Positions 9,410 to 19,632 are shown, counted from the stretch's first letter. The stretch is DNA of 64,000 nucleotides from Yersinia vastinensis (GCF_902726565.1 NZ_CACVAF010000004.1:124001-188000), one strand, 5' to 3'. Notes: generated from the letters alone by a model not told the origin. Program-made: numbers and translations.

Positions 9410-9463
9410 GTAAATCCTGAATATAAAATAAATACATTTCAAGATCATTGGGTTATTAGCTTA

Positions 9464-10063
9464 TTAAGCAGGTTGTAAAATCAGTTCGATACTTTCCAGC
9501 GCACAGGTCAGCGGAGCAACCGATCGTTTCACTTTGGCGCGTAGCGAAGCACCAAGCCATAAGGCATAGAGTGTTTCCGCTGTTGCAGCAGGGGAAAGCG
9601 TAATGCGTAGCGAGCCTTCTTCAATACCGGCTTCGATGGCATCTTGCAAACGACCAATCACGCGAGCAGTACCCATATCCAGCGCATGGCGCATAGGTTC
9701 GGATAAATCACTCACTTCGGCTGAAAGTTTAACCGCCAGACAAGCATTGTGGCATTCACTGCCACAATAGTTAGCAATAGCTTGAGCAAAATAGTGCAGT
9801 AAATGGTGACGCTTATCCCCTTGTGAGCCGGTTAGTAGGCTCTCCATCTGCGCGTCATAACGATCAAAATAACGCTGTAGCATCGCCTCACCGAAAACTT
9901 CCTTTGAACGGAAATAGTGATAAAACGAGCCTTTGGGGATACCCGCGGTTGTCAATAACAAACTGAGTCCCATGCCATTAAAACCAAGGCGTAGGCTAAG
10001 GCTCTCACCAGTTGCTAATAAATGCTCGCGGGTGTCTACATGTGTGTGCTGTATTTTGTTCAT
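9464..10063 (-). CDS. nemR: TetR-family repressor NemR
   Basis: A 199-residue TetR-family regulator with an N-terminal helix-turn-helix (TTAGIPKGSFYHYFRSKEVFGEAML near residues 38-62). In E. coli NemR is derepressed when its cysteines react with electrophiles or bleach. Two cysteines lie close together in YCGSECHNACLAVK (about 93-106), the region of the redox-sensing Cys106 of E. coli. The start ATG is 15 bases from a perfect 16-base palindrome typical of NemR operators, so the gene is autoregulated and heads the nemR-nemA(-gloA) unit. Confidence 0.95.
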   Translation of the reverse strand: MNKIQHTHVDTREHLLATGESLSLRLGFNGMGLSLLLTTAGIPKGSFYHYFRSKEVFGEAMLQRYFDRYDAQMESLLTGSQGDKRHHLLHYFAQAIANYCGSECHNACLAVKLSAEVSDLSEPMRHALDMGTARVIGRLQDAIEAGIEEGSLRITLSPAATAETLYALWLGASLRAKVKRSVAPLTCALESIELILQPA

Positions 10064-10077
10064 GCTCAGAAGCGTAA

Positions 10078-10093
10078 TAGACCGATCGGTCTA
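10078..10093. promoter_or_regulatory. NemR operator
   Basis: TAGACCGATCGGTCTA is a perfect 16-base palindrome directly upstream of nemR, matching the NemR box known from E. coli. Confidence 0.88.
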
Positions 10094-10100
10094 GGTCAAG

Positions 10101-10133
10101 AAAAAAATGCCAGCAGTGGAGCATGCTGGCATT
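10101..10133 (-). terminator. eptA terminator
   Basis: AATGCCAGCA (10106-10115) pairs with TGCTGGCATT (10124-10133); on the minus strand the stem runs into TTTTTTTC. Confidence 0.88.
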
Positions 10134-10172
10134 AATATTAAACGTTATCGATGGTTTAAACGCACTTCCTAT

Positions 10173-11813
10173 TTACTGATTTGGCATGCGACATTTTTGT
10201 AGTAAATCCATTTCAGACTGATATTCAGTAGTTTGAATATTCAGCATGCCCAATATCGTGTGGAAGAGATTGTCATGAGACACCTCATCATGCTGCGCGC
10301 TGTCGGAGAGGCATTGGCGGTTAATGCCATAGTTTTTTGTGTATTCAGGAGACAACCACATTAAGAAAGGTATGTGTGTTTGTTGACTAGGAGCGAACAT
10401 ATAAGGTGTGCCATGCAAATACATGCCATTTTCGCCCAAAGACTCGCCATGATCAGAGAGATAGACCAGTGCAGTATTAAACTTATTGTTGTGTTGTTGC
10501 AGTAACTTAATGGTGCTATCCAACATCGCATCGGTATAAAGAATAGAATTGTCGTAGGTATTCACCAGCTCTTGTGGAGTGCAATCCTGAATTTGGTTGC
10601 TATCACAGGTTGGGGAAAATTGGCGTATCTCTGGGGAAGAACGGCGGTAATAAGCCGGACCATGACTGCCCATTTGGTGCAATACAATGACTGCATCACC
10701 TTGTAGCCCATTGATATAATTATCCAACTTGTAGAGTAAGGCGTTATCTAAGCAGACGCCATTCTCACAATCGGTCGTCAATTGCAGTTGAGTCACGTCT
10801 TGGTGTGGGACACGATCACAGGCACCTTTACAGCCACCATCATTTTCCCGCCACAAAACATTCAACCCAGCACGCGCCAAAATATCCATTAAGCCTTCCT
10901 GATGACTGGCTAGGGTTGCATCATAATTTTTGCGCGGCATATTCGAGAACATGCAAGGTACGGAAACCGCAGTTTCGGTTCCACATGAAGATGCTTTTTC
11001 AAAGTAGGCCACATTTTGTTTTTGCAAACGTGGATTGGTCTCCCGCCCGTAGCCTCCCAGTGAGAAGTTCTCCGCCCTGGCTGTTTCGCCTACAACTAAA
11101 ATAACCAGCGTTTTCTTTTGTTGCCCACTAATGAGTGGGCCTTTGTGAGCATCTTCGCCTATCGTTACCAATGCCATATTACTGGCAAAATATTTATGTT
11201 TCGCAAACTGAATACTGCCGCTGACAAAGTTGGACGGTGTTAGCATTTTAACGATGCTTTTATTGTTACGAATCAATGAGGCGTAATCTTTATAAAATAA
11301 CGCCGCGACCAAAAGAATAATGAGGGCAGATATCAGAATATTTGCCGCGCGCAGCCCCAGCATATACCACCACGGACGGGCAGCACGAATATGCACAAAA
11401 CAGATAACAATTGCGGGGAGAATGCCTAATACCAGCAGCCATACCGCCATGCGCGGAGTGAAAAGGGCGGTGGCTTCTTGTGAGTTAGTCTCAAAAGCAT
11501 TTTGCATCATGTTGGCGTCAATCACGGCGCCGTAGCTGAACATGAAATAATTCGCAGCCGCACTTCCTAGTAGGAATACGATAATGATGGGTTTTCGTAG
11601 CAAGGGGACAGCCAGCAAGCTAAAAATGATATTGAGTGCGCAGAAGATAACGAGCGGAATAGTCGCGGCAAAAAAATAACTGTCACTGCTATCAAAGTGA
11701 ATCAAAGACCAGGCTTTATGGATAAACAGCGCATTTTGAAAGAGTGTAAAAAACAGTGCGCTAGCCAGAATAAAAACCAATCCGTTACACTGTAACTTAT
11801 ATCGTGCATTCAT
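10173..11813 (-). CDS. eptA: Lipid A phosphoethanolamine transferase EptA
   Basis: A 546-residue inner-membrane enzyme that transfers phosphoethanolamine from phosphatidylethanolamine to lipid A, lowering negative charge and giving resistance to cationic peptides. Five hydrophobic segments (about residues 10-180) precede a periplasmic sulfatase-like domain with the Thr nucleophile in VGETARAENFSLGGYGRETNP, paired cysteines (SSCGTETAVSVPCMFS, CKGACD) and metal ligands in YLSDHGESLGENG. Its length matches E. coli EptA (547). Unlike E. coli it is not followed by pmrAB; it stands alone between nemR and ydhL, which are neighbours in E. coli. A weak PmrA-box-like direct repeat lies upstream (11867-11882). 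Confidence 0.92.
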   Translation of the reverse strand: MNARYKLQCNGLVFILASALFFTLFQNALFIHKAWSLIHFDSSDSYFFAATIPLVIFCALNIIFSLLAVPLLRKPIIIVFLLGSAAANYFMFSYGAVIDANMMQNAFETNSQEATALFTPRMAVWLLVLGILPAIVICFVHIRAARPWWYMLGLRAANILISALIILLVAALFYKDYASLIRNNKSIVKMLTPSNFVSGSIQFAKHKYFASNMALVTIGEDAHKGPLISGQQKKTLVILVVGETARAENFSLGGYGRETNPRLQKQNVAYFEKASSCGTETAVSVPCMFSNMPRKNYDATLASHQEGLMDILARAGLNVLWRENDGGCKGACDRVPHQDVTQLQLTTDCENGVCLDNALLYKLDNYINGLQGDAVIVLHQMGSHGPAYYRRSSPEIRQFSPTCDSNQIQDCTPQELVNTYDNSILYTDAMLDSTIKLLQQHNNKFNTALVYLSDHGESLGENGMYLHGTPYMFAPSQQTHIPFLMWLSPEYTKNYGINRQCLSDSAQHDEVSHDNLFHTILGMLNIQTTEYQSEMDLLQKCRMPNQ

Positions 11814-11866
11814 TGTGAAAATAAGACCCTACAGTTCACTAATTGCCGAAATGGTATCGAATGAAA

Positions 11867-11882
11867 CTTAAGAAAACCTTAG
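11867..11882 (+). promoter_or_regulatory. Possible PmrA-type direct repeat upstream of eptA
   Basis: CTTAA-GAAAAC-CTTAG resembles the PmrA box (YTTAA-N5-YTTAA) but has a six-base spacer and one mismatch. It is 54 bases upstream of the eptA start. Weak. Confidence 0.25.
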
Positions 11883-11995
11883 CGGTTGAGCGCAGGGTGA
11901 AACTGCGGGGAAGGAATTTTCGTGTTGGTAGGAATAGGAGCTTGCCAGCGGCGGTGAAGCAGTCTTCAATTAGGGTATCAACATCAGGAGGCAGA

Positions 11996-12235
11996 GTGTC
12001 TCAGCAACTTGAGTTTTTTGACATCCCTAGCCCGTGCCGCGGTATCTGCCAAACAGATGACCGTGGCTTTTGCCGTGGTTGTATGCGCAGCCGGGAAGAG
12101 CGCTTTAATTGGATGAAACTGAGTGACCCGCAAAAGCGGGATGTGCTGCGTCTGTGTCGCCAACGTCTATTGCGCTTACAGCGCGCTAACAAACAGCCAG
12201 ACGAACCGCTACCGGAACAACCGTCTTTATTCTAA
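11996..12235 (+). CDS. ydhL: DUF1289 protein YdhL
   Basis: A 79-residue cysteine-rich protein of unknown function (DUF1289) with CRGICQTDDRGFCRGC (four cysteines, zinc-ribbon-like spacing) and a basic C-terminal half ending EQPSLF, as in E. coli YdhL, which has the same length. The start is a GTG, chosen because a perfect AGGAGG lies four bases upstream and the E. coli protein begins with the same residues (xEQLEFF/SQQLEFF). The frame stays open 51 codons further upstream, but that part is divergent-promoter DNA of eptA. Confidence 0.9.
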   Translation: MSQQLEFFDIPSPCRGICQTDDRGFCRGCMRSREERFNWMKLSDPQKRDVLRLCRQRLLRLQRANKQPDEPLPEQPSLF

Positions 12236-12375
12236 TGCTTCCCAGAATTTTTTAACGTTTCGGGCGATTTCACCTTTCTGATGCCTATTGACCTTGAATT
12301 CCTTGTTCAGGGAGGATGATCCTTTTTGTTGGTTGTGTATGCTTGTGAACAAATAAACAAATGAGGTAGCTAATA

Positions 12376-13272
12376 ATGGATACACGTAGCCAACTGGCTC
12401 CGCTAGGGCCTGAGTTTTCCCGTATGATTTGCGGTTATTGGCGCCTGATGGAATGGGGAATGACGCCTCAAGAATTGTTGGCCTTCATTGAGCAACATAT
12501 TGAGTTGGGTATCACCACAGCTGATCATGCGGACATTTACGGTGGTTATCAATGCGAACAGGCATTTGGGCAAGCTTTGCGTCTTAAACCGTCATTGCGT
12601 AGTCAACTGGAGTTAGTGAGTAAATGTGGTATTGCCACCACAGCTAAACCAGAACATGCGCTGGGGCACTATATTACTGATCGTTCACATATCATTGAAA
12701 GCGCTGAACAATCGCTGGCTCACATGCACACCGATTACCTTGATTTATTGCTGATTCATCGTCCTGATCCCCTGATGGATGCTGATGAAGTTGCTGAGGC
12801 ATTCACCCAACTGCACAAAAGCGGCAAAGTAAAACATTTTGGTGTTTCAAACTTTAGCCCTGCACAATTCAGTTTGCTGCAATCACGCCTGCCATTCTCA
12901 TTGGTCACCAATCAGGTGGAAATTTCGCCGCTGCACCAACCTGCGATTGTTGATGGCACACTTGATGCTTGCCAGCAGCTCCGTATTAAACCAATGGCAT
13001 GGTCTTGTTTAGGCGGCGGCCGCTTGTTTAGTGACCCGGAATTCCAGACATTACGTGATGAATTACAGACAGTGGCGCAAGAAATGGGTGCTGACAGCAT
13101 TGAGCAAGTGGTCTATGCGTGGGTTCTGCGTCTGCCATCTGCACCATTACCGATAATCGGCTCTGGCAAAATTGAGCGGGTCAAGGCGGCATGGGCATCG
13201 CTGTCTTTGACGATGACTCGCCAGCAGTGGTTCCGTATTCGTCGTGCAGCTTTGGGCTACGATGTGCCTTGA
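12376..13272 (+). CDS. ydhF: Aldo/keto reductase YdhF
   Basis: A 298-residue aldo/keto reductase of the AKR superfamily (TIM barrel, NADPH-dependent), equal in length to E. coli YdhF. The catalytic tetrad region includes the Asp/Tyr segment TTADHADIYGGYQCEQAFG (Asp and Tyr near 52-57), Lys in LVSKCGI and His in LLLIHRPDPL. The cofactor-binding end is LPIIGSGKIERVKAA. The physiological substrate is unknown. It follows ydhL on the same strand after 140 bases with its own GAGG ribosome site. In E. coli sodC lies between ydhF and ydhK; it is absent here. Confidence 0.93.
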   Translation: MDTRSQLAPLGPEFSRMICGYWRLMEWGMTPQELLAFIEQHIELGITTADHADIYGGYQCEQAFGQALRLKPSLRSQLELVSKCGIATTAKPEHALGHYITDRSHIIESAEQSLAHMHTDYLDLLLIHRPDPLMDADEVAEAFTQLHKSGKVKHFGVSNFSPAQFSLLQSRLPFSLVTNQVEISPLHQPAIVDGTLDACQQLRIKPMAWSCLGGGRLFSDPEFQTLRDELQTVAQEMGADSIEQVVYAWVLRLPSAPLPIIGSGKIERVKAAWASLSLTMTRQQWFRIRRAALGYDVP

Positions 13273-13283
13273 GTCTTTCCTCT

Positions 13284-13315
13284 GCGCCAGCACTGTTTAG
13301 GCTGGCGCGGTTTTG
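13284..13315 (+). terminator. ydhF terminator overlapping the ydhK 3-prime end
   Basis: GCGCCAGC (13284-13291), a nine-base loop and GCTGGCGC (13301-13308), then GGTTTTGC. The right arm and part of the loop lie inside the end of the convergent ydhK. Confidence 0.75.
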
Positions 13316-15321
13316 CTTTCCTCTCCCGGTACAGCCAATTGGAGCTGCGTTAATGAGCAGTAGAGCCGCCAGATAAGCCCGGCTAGCTCCCGGCCTGAAG
13401 CATCAGGATATTGGCCTAAAATCGCACTCATCCGCTGCAACTCTTGCAACGTCGCTTGCAAAGACGCGGGTTGAACACCTTTCTCTGTCATACACCCTTT
13501 TAAACAGTGAATACAGACATCACGCACGGCTGATAATGGTGCAGACGTTGTTTGCCAATCACGCAGTTGCCAGACTACATGGCTGCAATTGAGCAGCACC
13601 ATCCCCCAACGGAGTAACCACAAGCGAGCGGGTTGATCTTTGCTGAGATTAAGCTGATTTATACGATGATAGATCAGTGACTCGAATTGATTTTGGTTTT
13701 GCTGTGGTCGGCTACTGAGTTGATCGATAAAGTCACGGCGTAATACGCGGATAATACGTCGACTTTTGCGTTTGTCAGAGCTGGGGCGCAGAACTTGGAA
13801 TGCAACACCGGCCAACATCACGCCGACCAATTTACCAATATTATCATTCAGAAATTCTTGATAGTCATAGCTAGGAGGGTTGGTAACACTCAGGAAAGAA
13901 CCCATAAATACAATAAGTTGTCCCCACAGTGAGGCATACGTCGGGTGCTGGAGCTTCATCATTTGCATGGTGATTAAGATAGGGAATAGCAGGGCAGCAA
14001 ATTGCCAAAAATCATCCATTTGCACCATCACACCAAATTTCAGAATAAAGCAGCTTATCGAGAGCAAAACGATGGCTTTCAATAGGGTCGCGATGCTGTC
14101 GGTGGGCGACGGCGTTGCGGAGTAGAGCACGCAGCTTACCGCCGCTAATGCGAGCGCCGCGCTGCCAGAGATCCATTGCGTATTTATCCAGAACGCGCAG
14201 CCGATAACGATACAAACGAAGGTTCTCAGGCCATTGTAGGCAGCTTCATAGGTATCGGTATGGCGGGCTAAAGCGGTCACCGGTGGCGGCGATAGGACCC
14301 CGTCCTCAGGTTCTCTATCCAGTTGTGCCAGCCAACGATTAACCTGTAAATATAACCAACAAAAATGCCGTAATCGTAACCAGAAAGCATGATGACGATA
14401 ATCAAACTCATCATGTGGAGCGATTTGTTGCAGTATTTTGGCAAGTTGGTATTTATCACAGTCTGGCTGTTGCAAGGCCGTCAGTAATTGGGTCAGGACG
14501 GTGGCCAGATTTTCTGGCGGTGATGGCCAGTTAACTAACATACGGCGCAAGCTGGTAATTACACTGGTGATACGTAACTGACGATGCAGAATAAAGTTCA
14601 ATACATTATTTTGTCGCCGCAGACGGTAATGGCTCCAAAAGGCTTGAATCCGCAGCAGGTTCATGGTGAGAATTTGACCTATCAGCCCTTCGTGTGAGGT
14701 GCGAATCTGCGGGGTAAGTTCGGTTTGCCACAATAATTCGGCATGTTCCAGCAAGCGCGATTGCATTCGACGTAATGATGTGAGTAATGCCTCACCATCC
14801 GAAGTGCTCGGCAGCAACATCATCATCAGCCCACCACAGAGAATACCGGTAATGACCTCACAGACCCGAGCTTGGGCAATATCAAATATTTGCTGTGTAT
14901 CTGTAGTATTGACGGTTGAAAAGGCAATAATGGCGGTGGTGTAGCCAGCTAAAGCAAAAGCATAAGAAACGTTATTCTGATAATGGTTTGAGACAAAAGT
15001 ACATAAGCCAATCCAGGTGGCAATCACAAAGGTAAACAACCAAGGGTCGTTCAAGCAATGGCCTGCGATCACCAATGAAGCCGCGGCACCAATAAGGCTA
15101 CCAATAACTCGGCCAATACTCTTACTGATAACACCGCCGACGGTTGGGAAACTGACCACTGCGGCCGAAGTCATAGCCCAATAGGGTTCATCTAAATTCA
15201 GAGCAAACGCAATCCACAACGATAAACACATCGCCAGCGAATTACGCAGAGCATAACGCCACTGACTTGCATTAGCTTTACCCCAAGGCGTTTGTTGCCA
15301 TGAAGGGAAAGTGAGCCGCAT
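13297..15321 (-). CDS. ydhK: FUSC-family inner-membrane protein YdhK
   Basis: A 674-residue protein of the FUSC/aromatic acid exporter (AaeB-like) family. Two blocks of hydrophobic helices (about residues 25-170 and 365-505) alternate with cytoplasmic domains, the usual duplicated layout. With YdhJ (membrane fusion protein) and YdhI (small membrane protein) it forms a predicted efflux complex like AaeXAB. It starts three bases after the ydhJ stop, so it is the last gene of a ydhI-ydhJ-ydhK operon. Its substrate is unknown. The operon is divergent from rovA, as ydhIJK is from slyA in E. coli. Confidence 0.92.
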   Translation of the reverse strand: MRLTFPSWQQTPWGKANASQWRYALRNSLAMCLSLWIAFALNLDEPYWAMTSAAVVSFPTVGGVISKSIGRVIGSLIGAAASLVIAGHCLNDPWLFTFVIATWIGLCTFVSNHYQNNVSYAFALAGYTTAIIAFSTVNTTDTQQIFDIAQARVCEVITGILCGGLMMMLLPSTSDGEALLTSLRRMQSRLLEHAELLWQTELTPQIRTSHEGLIGQILTMNLLRIQAFWSHYRLRRQNNVLNFILHRQLRITSVITSLRRMLVNWPSPPENLATVLTQLLTALQQPDCDKYQLAKILQQIAPHDEFDYRHHAFWLRLRHFCWLYLQVNRWLAQLDREPEDGVLSPPPVTALARHTDTYEAAYNGLRTFVCIVIGCAFWINTQWISGSAALALAAVSCVLYSATPSPTDSIATLLKAIVLLSISCFILKFGVMVQMDDFWQFAALLFPILITMQMMKLQHPTYASLWGQLIVFMGSFLSVTNPPSYDYQEFLNDNIGKLVGVMLAGVAFQVLRPSSDKRKSRRIIRVLRRDFIDQLSSRPQQNQNQFESLIYHRINQLNLSKDQPARLWLLRWGMVLLNCSHVVWQLRDWQTTSAPLSAVRDVCIHCLKGCMTEKGVQPASLQATLQELQRMSAILGQYPDASGRELAGLIWRLYCSLTQLQLAVPGEESKTAPA

Positions 15322-15324
15322 GAG

Positions 15325-16182
15325 TTACTGCACCAAGGAAATTGTACAGGTGGTCCCGGCGATCAACGTGACATCGGCAGGAACATCCAACAATTTAATG
15401 CGCACGGGAACGCGTTGTGCCAAGCGCACCCACGGAACATTAGGCTTCACATCAACCAAAAGATCACCGCCCGTATCGACACTTTGATCATAAATTGCGC
15501 GACCAATGCTCTCTACCACTCCGCGTAAAGGAATGTTGCCATTATACAGAACAATTTTGGCTTCATTACCTTCTCTAATGTGTCGCAGTTTAGTTTCCTC
15601 GAAATACCCCATCACATAGAATGAGTCGGTATCGATTAGCGCGACTAAAGGAGTACCGGCGGTCGCATAGTTACCAACGCGGGTCTGAAGGTTGGTGATA
15701 TATCCATTGGCAGGGGCATAAATTCGGGTTTTGCTAAGGTTCCATTTCGCTTGTTCAAGATTGGCCAATGCCCCTTGATAAGCGGCTTTCATACTCTCTG
15801 CGGTTAAATTGGCAATATCAAGGTCTTCGCCAGAAATGATATTTTTTGGCAAGTTGCGCCGGCGCTCGGCTTCGTGATTGGCTTTAGCCAATTCAGCCTG
15901 GGCCCTGATTAATGCGGCTTGCGCATTATCCAGCGCCAACTGATAGGGTTGCGGGTCAATCACAAATAATAAGCTACCCGAGGTTACCAACTGGTTATCA
16001 TGAACTAATATTTTAACCAATCTGCCAGAGACTTCAGGGGTGATGCTGACTAATTCCGCCCGAACTTTGCCATCGCGAGTCCAGGGAGACTGCATATAAT
16101 AATTCCACATCCACCAACCAGCACACAGTGCGAGGGCGAATACGATGACTGAGGTGAAATATTTAAAAGACTGATTATTCAT
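15325..16182 (-). CDS. ydhJ: HlyD-family membrane fusion protein YdhJ
   Basis: A 285-residue periplasmic adaptor. One N-terminal membrane anchor (about 8-28) is followed by a biotinyl-lipoyl half (SGRLVKILVHDNQLVTSGSLLFVID), a coiled-coil hairpin rich in Ala/Glu/Gln (QLALDNAQAALIRAQAELAKANHEAERR to about 150), the second lipoyl half (IYAPANGYITNLQTRVGNYATAGTPLVALI) and a beta-barrel. It would link YdhK to an outer-membrane channel encoded elsewhere. Spacing of six bases from ydhI and three from ydhK indicates one transcript. Confidence 0.93.
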   Translation of the reverse strand: MNNQSFKYFTSVIVFALALCAGWWMWNYYMQSPWTRDGKVRAELVSITPEVSGRLVKILVHDNQLVTSGSLLFVIDPQPYQLALDNAQAALIRAQAELAKANHEAERRRNLPKNIISGEDLDIANLTAESMKAAYQGALANLEQAKWNLSKTRIYAPANGYITNLQTRVGNYATAGTPLVALIDTDSFYVMGYFEETKLRHIREGNEAKIVLYNGNIPLRGVVESIGRAIYDQSVDTGGDLLVDVKPNVPWVRLAQRVPVRIKLLDVPADVTLIAGTTCTISLVQ

Positions 16183-16188
16183 ATCAAT

Positions 16189-16425
16189 TTACCAACTGGC
16201 TAATATCCATAAAGAAACACTGACTGCAATGACAAAAATGGACAGATCCATTAATATTGGATGCCAGATATCGCCAGAGTAGATCCAATTCCGCAGCACA
16301 TGATGGATCAATAGCCATAACACCAAACCTAGCATAACTGCCTTAAATATCGGCGGGAAATAGATTGAGGCGCCTAAAACCAAGTCTGAAAGTGGGGCAT
16401 TTGCGGATAATATTGATACATACAT
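16189..16425 (-). CDS. ydhI: DUF1656 small membrane protein YdhI
   Basis: A 78-residue protein of the DUF1656 (AaeX-like) family with two hydrophobic segments (about 22-45 and 55-76) separated by [18 protein letters not shown], the family signature. It heads the ydhIJK operon and probably belongs to the efflux complex; its exact role is unknown. E. coli YdhI is the same length. Confidence 0.9.
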   Translation of the reverse strand: MYVSILSANAPLSDLVLGASIYFPPIFKAVMLGLVLWLLIHHVLRNWIYSGDIWHPILMDLSIFVIAVSVSLWILASW

Positions 16426-16593
16426 AAGGTTAATCCCTAAGAGGTAATTTTAGTAAATACATCATTTTTGCTAAAGGATTCCTTGTATTTATTGCTATTG
16501 TCTAAGCATCGACGGTATATATACATTTGTGTTTTTAATGTTAATTACCCAAAATAGACTGGACTCTGGTAGTTATGCTAGCACGCTAAATAA

Positions 16594-17037
<444 letters not shown>

Positions 17038-17093
17038 TAATTAGATGTTACGCTTCTATTCACAGCAGAAAGAACATTTTTAGTTACCAGAAC

Positions 17094-17122
17094 AAGTCAG
17101 GGTTCGCAATGAACCCTGACTT
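17094..17122. terminator. Terminator between rovA and slyB
   Basis: AAGTCAGGGTTC (17094-17105), loop GCAAT, GAACCCTGACTT (17111-17122): a perfect 12-base stem between convergent genes with short T-runs on both strands. Confidence 0.85.
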
Positions 17123-17149
17123 TTAATTATGAGTCACCCGGCGAGGTGA

Positions 17150-17617
17150 TTAGCGCGGGCTTACAGTCACAGTGCTGCCACTGCTAGCAAGCATGACACG
17201 CTGACCAACACTAAAGCGAGTTGGACCTTGTTTCTGAACAACCAAAATGGTTGTGCCATCGTCTTTACGGACTTCTAGTTGCACGCCATCAGTGCGGTTC
17301 ATTGCACCTTGAACACCTTGTCCAGCCATACCACCAGCGACAGCGCCTGCTGCGGTTGCCAAGCTACGACCTGTACCACCGCCGACAGTATTCCCAAGGA
17401 AGCCACCTAATACCGCACCACCGATAGCGCCCATAACATTGTTTTCATCGCCGCCTTGGATAGTCACAGGACGAACAGAGAGCAAAGTACCGTAAGTCAC
17501 TGTCTGTACTTGTTTGGCTTGCGAAGCGCTGAAGACATCGCCAGACAACGTATTGTTGTTGGCACAGCCAGTCAGGGTGACTGCGGCAATAGCAACGGCG
17601 ATTAATGGCTTGATCAT
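17150..17617 (-). CDS. slyB: Outer-membrane lipoprotein SlyB
   Basis: A 155-residue lipoprotein. The signal peptide ends in the lipobox LTGC, so Cys18 is lipidated. The middle is a glycine-rich segment (GAIGGAVLGGFLGNTVGGG, then TAAGAVAGGMAGQG), the glycine-zipper 2TM domain, followed by a beta-rich C-terminal part. In E. coli and Salmonella SlyB is a PhoPQ-regulated envelope protein that stabilises the outer membrane. The ATG has AGGAG five bases upstream. I did not find a convincing PhoP box upstream. Confidence 0.95.
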   Translation of the reverse strand: MIKPLIAVAIAAVTLTGCANNNTLSGDVFSASQAKQVQTVTYGTLLSVRPVTIQGGDENNVMGAIGGAVLGGFLGNTVGGGTGRSLATAAGAVAGGMAGQGVQGAMNRTDGVQLEVRKDDGTTILVVQKQGPTRFSVGQRVMLASSGSTVTVSPR

Positions 17618-18062
17618 AAAAACTCCTATTAAAAATGCATAACCGTATTACGGTTCAGTATGCCGGGGATATCCAAATCCAGTCCATTGACGGCCTAGTA
17701 TTTGCATAAAGTATGGCTTACCCAAATATTTATTTCACTACTTAACTGATTTTTGACTATGTGCTTAATTTTTCAACCACACCAATGGATTCGCAGCTTA
17801 GCGGTTTACACTTCAACCAATATTAAACGGTGGTTTAACTTTCTTAAAGAAAGAAATATCACTGACGTAAATGAAAATGTAAGAACGAGCCACTTTTATG
17901 TGACCCTTATTGCAAATAAAACGCATTCTTTAAGACATGCCCCTATGGCGGTATACACTTAAAAAAGTATATCTTTTCATGGTGTTATTTTTATCATTCT
18001 GACTTGGCTCACGGTAAGTCTTGTTGCTATTTTGTCCCTTAAAGGGAAATAAGGTCATTGCT
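17618..18062. other. Divergent slyB/anmK intergenic region
   Basis: These 445 bases are AT-rich and carry both promoters. An imperfect dyad around 17951-17972 (ATACACTT, AAAA, AAGTATAT) may be a regulator site. An open frame at 17753-17962 has no ATG-plus-ribosome-site start and no recognisable protein, so I see no gene. Confidence 0.5.
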
Positions 18063-19175
18063 ATGAAATCAGGCCGTTTTATTGGAGTGATGTCAGGAAC
18101 CAGCCTGGATGGAATTGATGTCGTACTGGCCGCTATTGATGAGCGGATGGTGGCACAACAGGCCAGTTATTGTCACCCGATGCCAGTGCAGTTGAAAAAA
18201 GATATTCTTGGTATGTGTCAAGGCCAGTCAACCACGCTATCGGCCGTTGGCAGACTTGATGCCCAACTTGGCATCTTATTTGCTGAAGCAGTACTGGCGC
18301 TGCTGGCCAACGAGGGGTTGACCGCGCAAGACATCACGGCGATTGGCTGTCATGGGCAAACCGTATGGCATGAGCCACTGGGGGAGCCTGCTTTTACCAT
18401 GCAACTGGGCGATAATAATCGCATTGCTGCAATGACAAAAATTGCCACTGTTGGGGATTTCCGTCGCCGAGATATGGCCTATGGTGGGCAGGGCGCGCCT
18501 TTAGTCCCCGCCTTCCACCATGCCTTATTAGCCCACCCCACAGAGCGGCGCATGGTCTTGAATATTGGTGGTATTGCGAATTTATCGATGCTGTTACCAG
18601 ATTTGCCAGTACGCGGTTTTGACACCGGGCCGGGTAATATGTTGATGGATGCTTGGATCTGGCGTAATCGCGCGTTGCCTTATGACGAAGACGCCGCTTG
18701 GGCCTCATCTGGTCAGGTTAATCGGTCACTGCTCGAGCTGATGTACGGCGACCCCTATTTTGCCTTGTCGGCTCCGAAAAGTACTGGGCGCGAGTATTTC
18801 AATGCCGGGTGGTTAGATAAGCAACTGGCTAAAATCCCGGGGATAAAACCTGAAGATGTGCAAGCGACGCTGGCTGAATTAACGGCAGTATCCATAGCCG
18901 AGCAAGTTCAATTAGCGGGAGGCTGCGATCGTTTGTTGGTCTGTGGCGGTGGTGCGCGCAACCCATTGGTGATGTCGCGGATGTCGGCTTTGCTGCCTGG
19001 CACCGAAGTGTGCGTGACGGATGATTTTGGTGTCAGCGGTGATGATATGGAAGCGCTGGCATTTGCCTGGTTGGCATTTCGTACCTTATCAGGAAAAACT
19101 GGCAATTTACCTTCAGTGACTGGGGCCAGTTGTGAGACCATTTTAGGAGCAGTCTATCCTGTATCGTCATGGTGA
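18063..19175 (+). CDS. anmK: Anhydro-N-acetylmuramic acid kinase
   Basis: A 370-residue kinase that hydrolyses and phosphorylates 1,6-anhydro-MurNAc to MurNAc-6-phosphate during murein recycling. The N-terminal phosphate-binding motif is [14 protein letters not shown]; other family blocks are [34 protein letters not shown] and [12 protein letters not shown] chose the ATG at 18063, which gives the E. coli length; an in-frame TTG lies 42 bases upstream. It appears to head a short operon with mliC and pdxH. Other recycling genes (ycjG, mpaA, mppA) lie 27 kb away in this window. Confidence 0.95.
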   Translation: MKSGRFIGVMSGTSLDGIDVVLAAIDERMVAQQASYCHPMPVQLKKDILGMCQGQSTTLSAVGRLDAQLGILFAEAVLALLANEGLTAQDITAIGCHGQTVWHEPLGEPAFTMQLGDNNRIAAMTKIATVGDFRRRDMAYGGQGAPLVPAFHHALLAHPTERRMVLNIGGIANLSMLLPDLPVRGFDTGPGNMLMDAWIWRNRALPYDEDAAWASSGQVNRSLLELMYGDPYFALSAPKSTGREYFNAGWLDKQLAKIPGIKPEDVQATLAELTAVSIAEQVQLAGGCDRLLVCGGGARNPLVMSRMSALLPGTEVCVTDDFGVSGDDMEALAFAWLAFRTLSGKTGNLPSVTGASCETILGAVYPVSSW

Positions 19176-19181
19176 GGGTGT

Positions 19182-19208
19182 TAAGCTGCCATAGTTTAAG
19201 GCAGCTTA
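19182..19208 (+). other. Hairpin between anmK and mliC
   Basis: TAAGCTGCC (19182-19190) and GGCAGCTTA (19200-19208) form a perfect nine-base stem with a nine-base loop and no T-run, ending 11 bases before the mliC ribosome site. It may be an RNA-processing or stability element. Confidence 0.5.
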
Positions 19209-19227
19209 TCCACTCAATGAGGACGAT

Positions 19228-19542
19228 ATGATGAAACGCTTTCTTGGTATGACAGCGGGTGTAACCGCAGTATTGATGCTGGCCGGATGTAACTTGGTAC
19301 AGCCGAAGAATGAGACGTTGCACTATCAATGTGGCACGACCAAGCTGACGGTTATGCAGGACAACAAACACGATAAAGTCAGCTTGGTTTTGGATGGCAA
19401 CCAACTGACGTTGCCGCAAGTGCGCGCCGCATCTGGTGCTAAATACAGTGATGGTCACTATACATTTTGGTCGAAAGGAAACAGTGCTTTTGTTGAGCGT
19501 GATGACAAAATCATTATCAATGACTGTGTTTTGATCAAGTAA
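19228..19542 (+). CDS. mliC: C-type lysozyme inhibitor lipoprotein MliC (YdhA)
   Basis: A 104-residue lipoprotein with lipobox LAGC (Cys near residue 21) and a small beta-barrel domain of the MliC/PliC family: LHYQCGTTKLTV, SLVLDGNQLTLPQVRAASGAKYSDGHYTFWSKGNSAFV. The SGAKYSDG and FWSKG blocks are the family's lysozyme-binding parts, and the two cysteines in YQCG and NDCV can form its disulfide. It protects the wall from host lysozyme. Two ATGs lie in tandem (19228, 19231) after TGAGGA. Confidence 0.92.
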   Translation: MMKRFLGMTAGVTAVLMLAGCNLVQPKNETLHYQCGTTKLTVMQDNKHDKVSLVLDGNQLTLPQVRAASGAKYSDGHYTFWSKGNSAFVERDDKIIINDCVLIK

Positions 19543-19632
19543 TCTAGTCGTTGCCGGCTCAGGGTGATTGTGATTCTGCACCAGCACGGGCAGAATGATA
19601 ATCACTGCTTTCCTGCGCGTTATAGAGCTTAT

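Noticed and set aside
17753-17962. A 69-residue ORF between slyB and anmK
   Set aside because: Weak start, no ribosome site, no likeness; probably part of a long promoter region.
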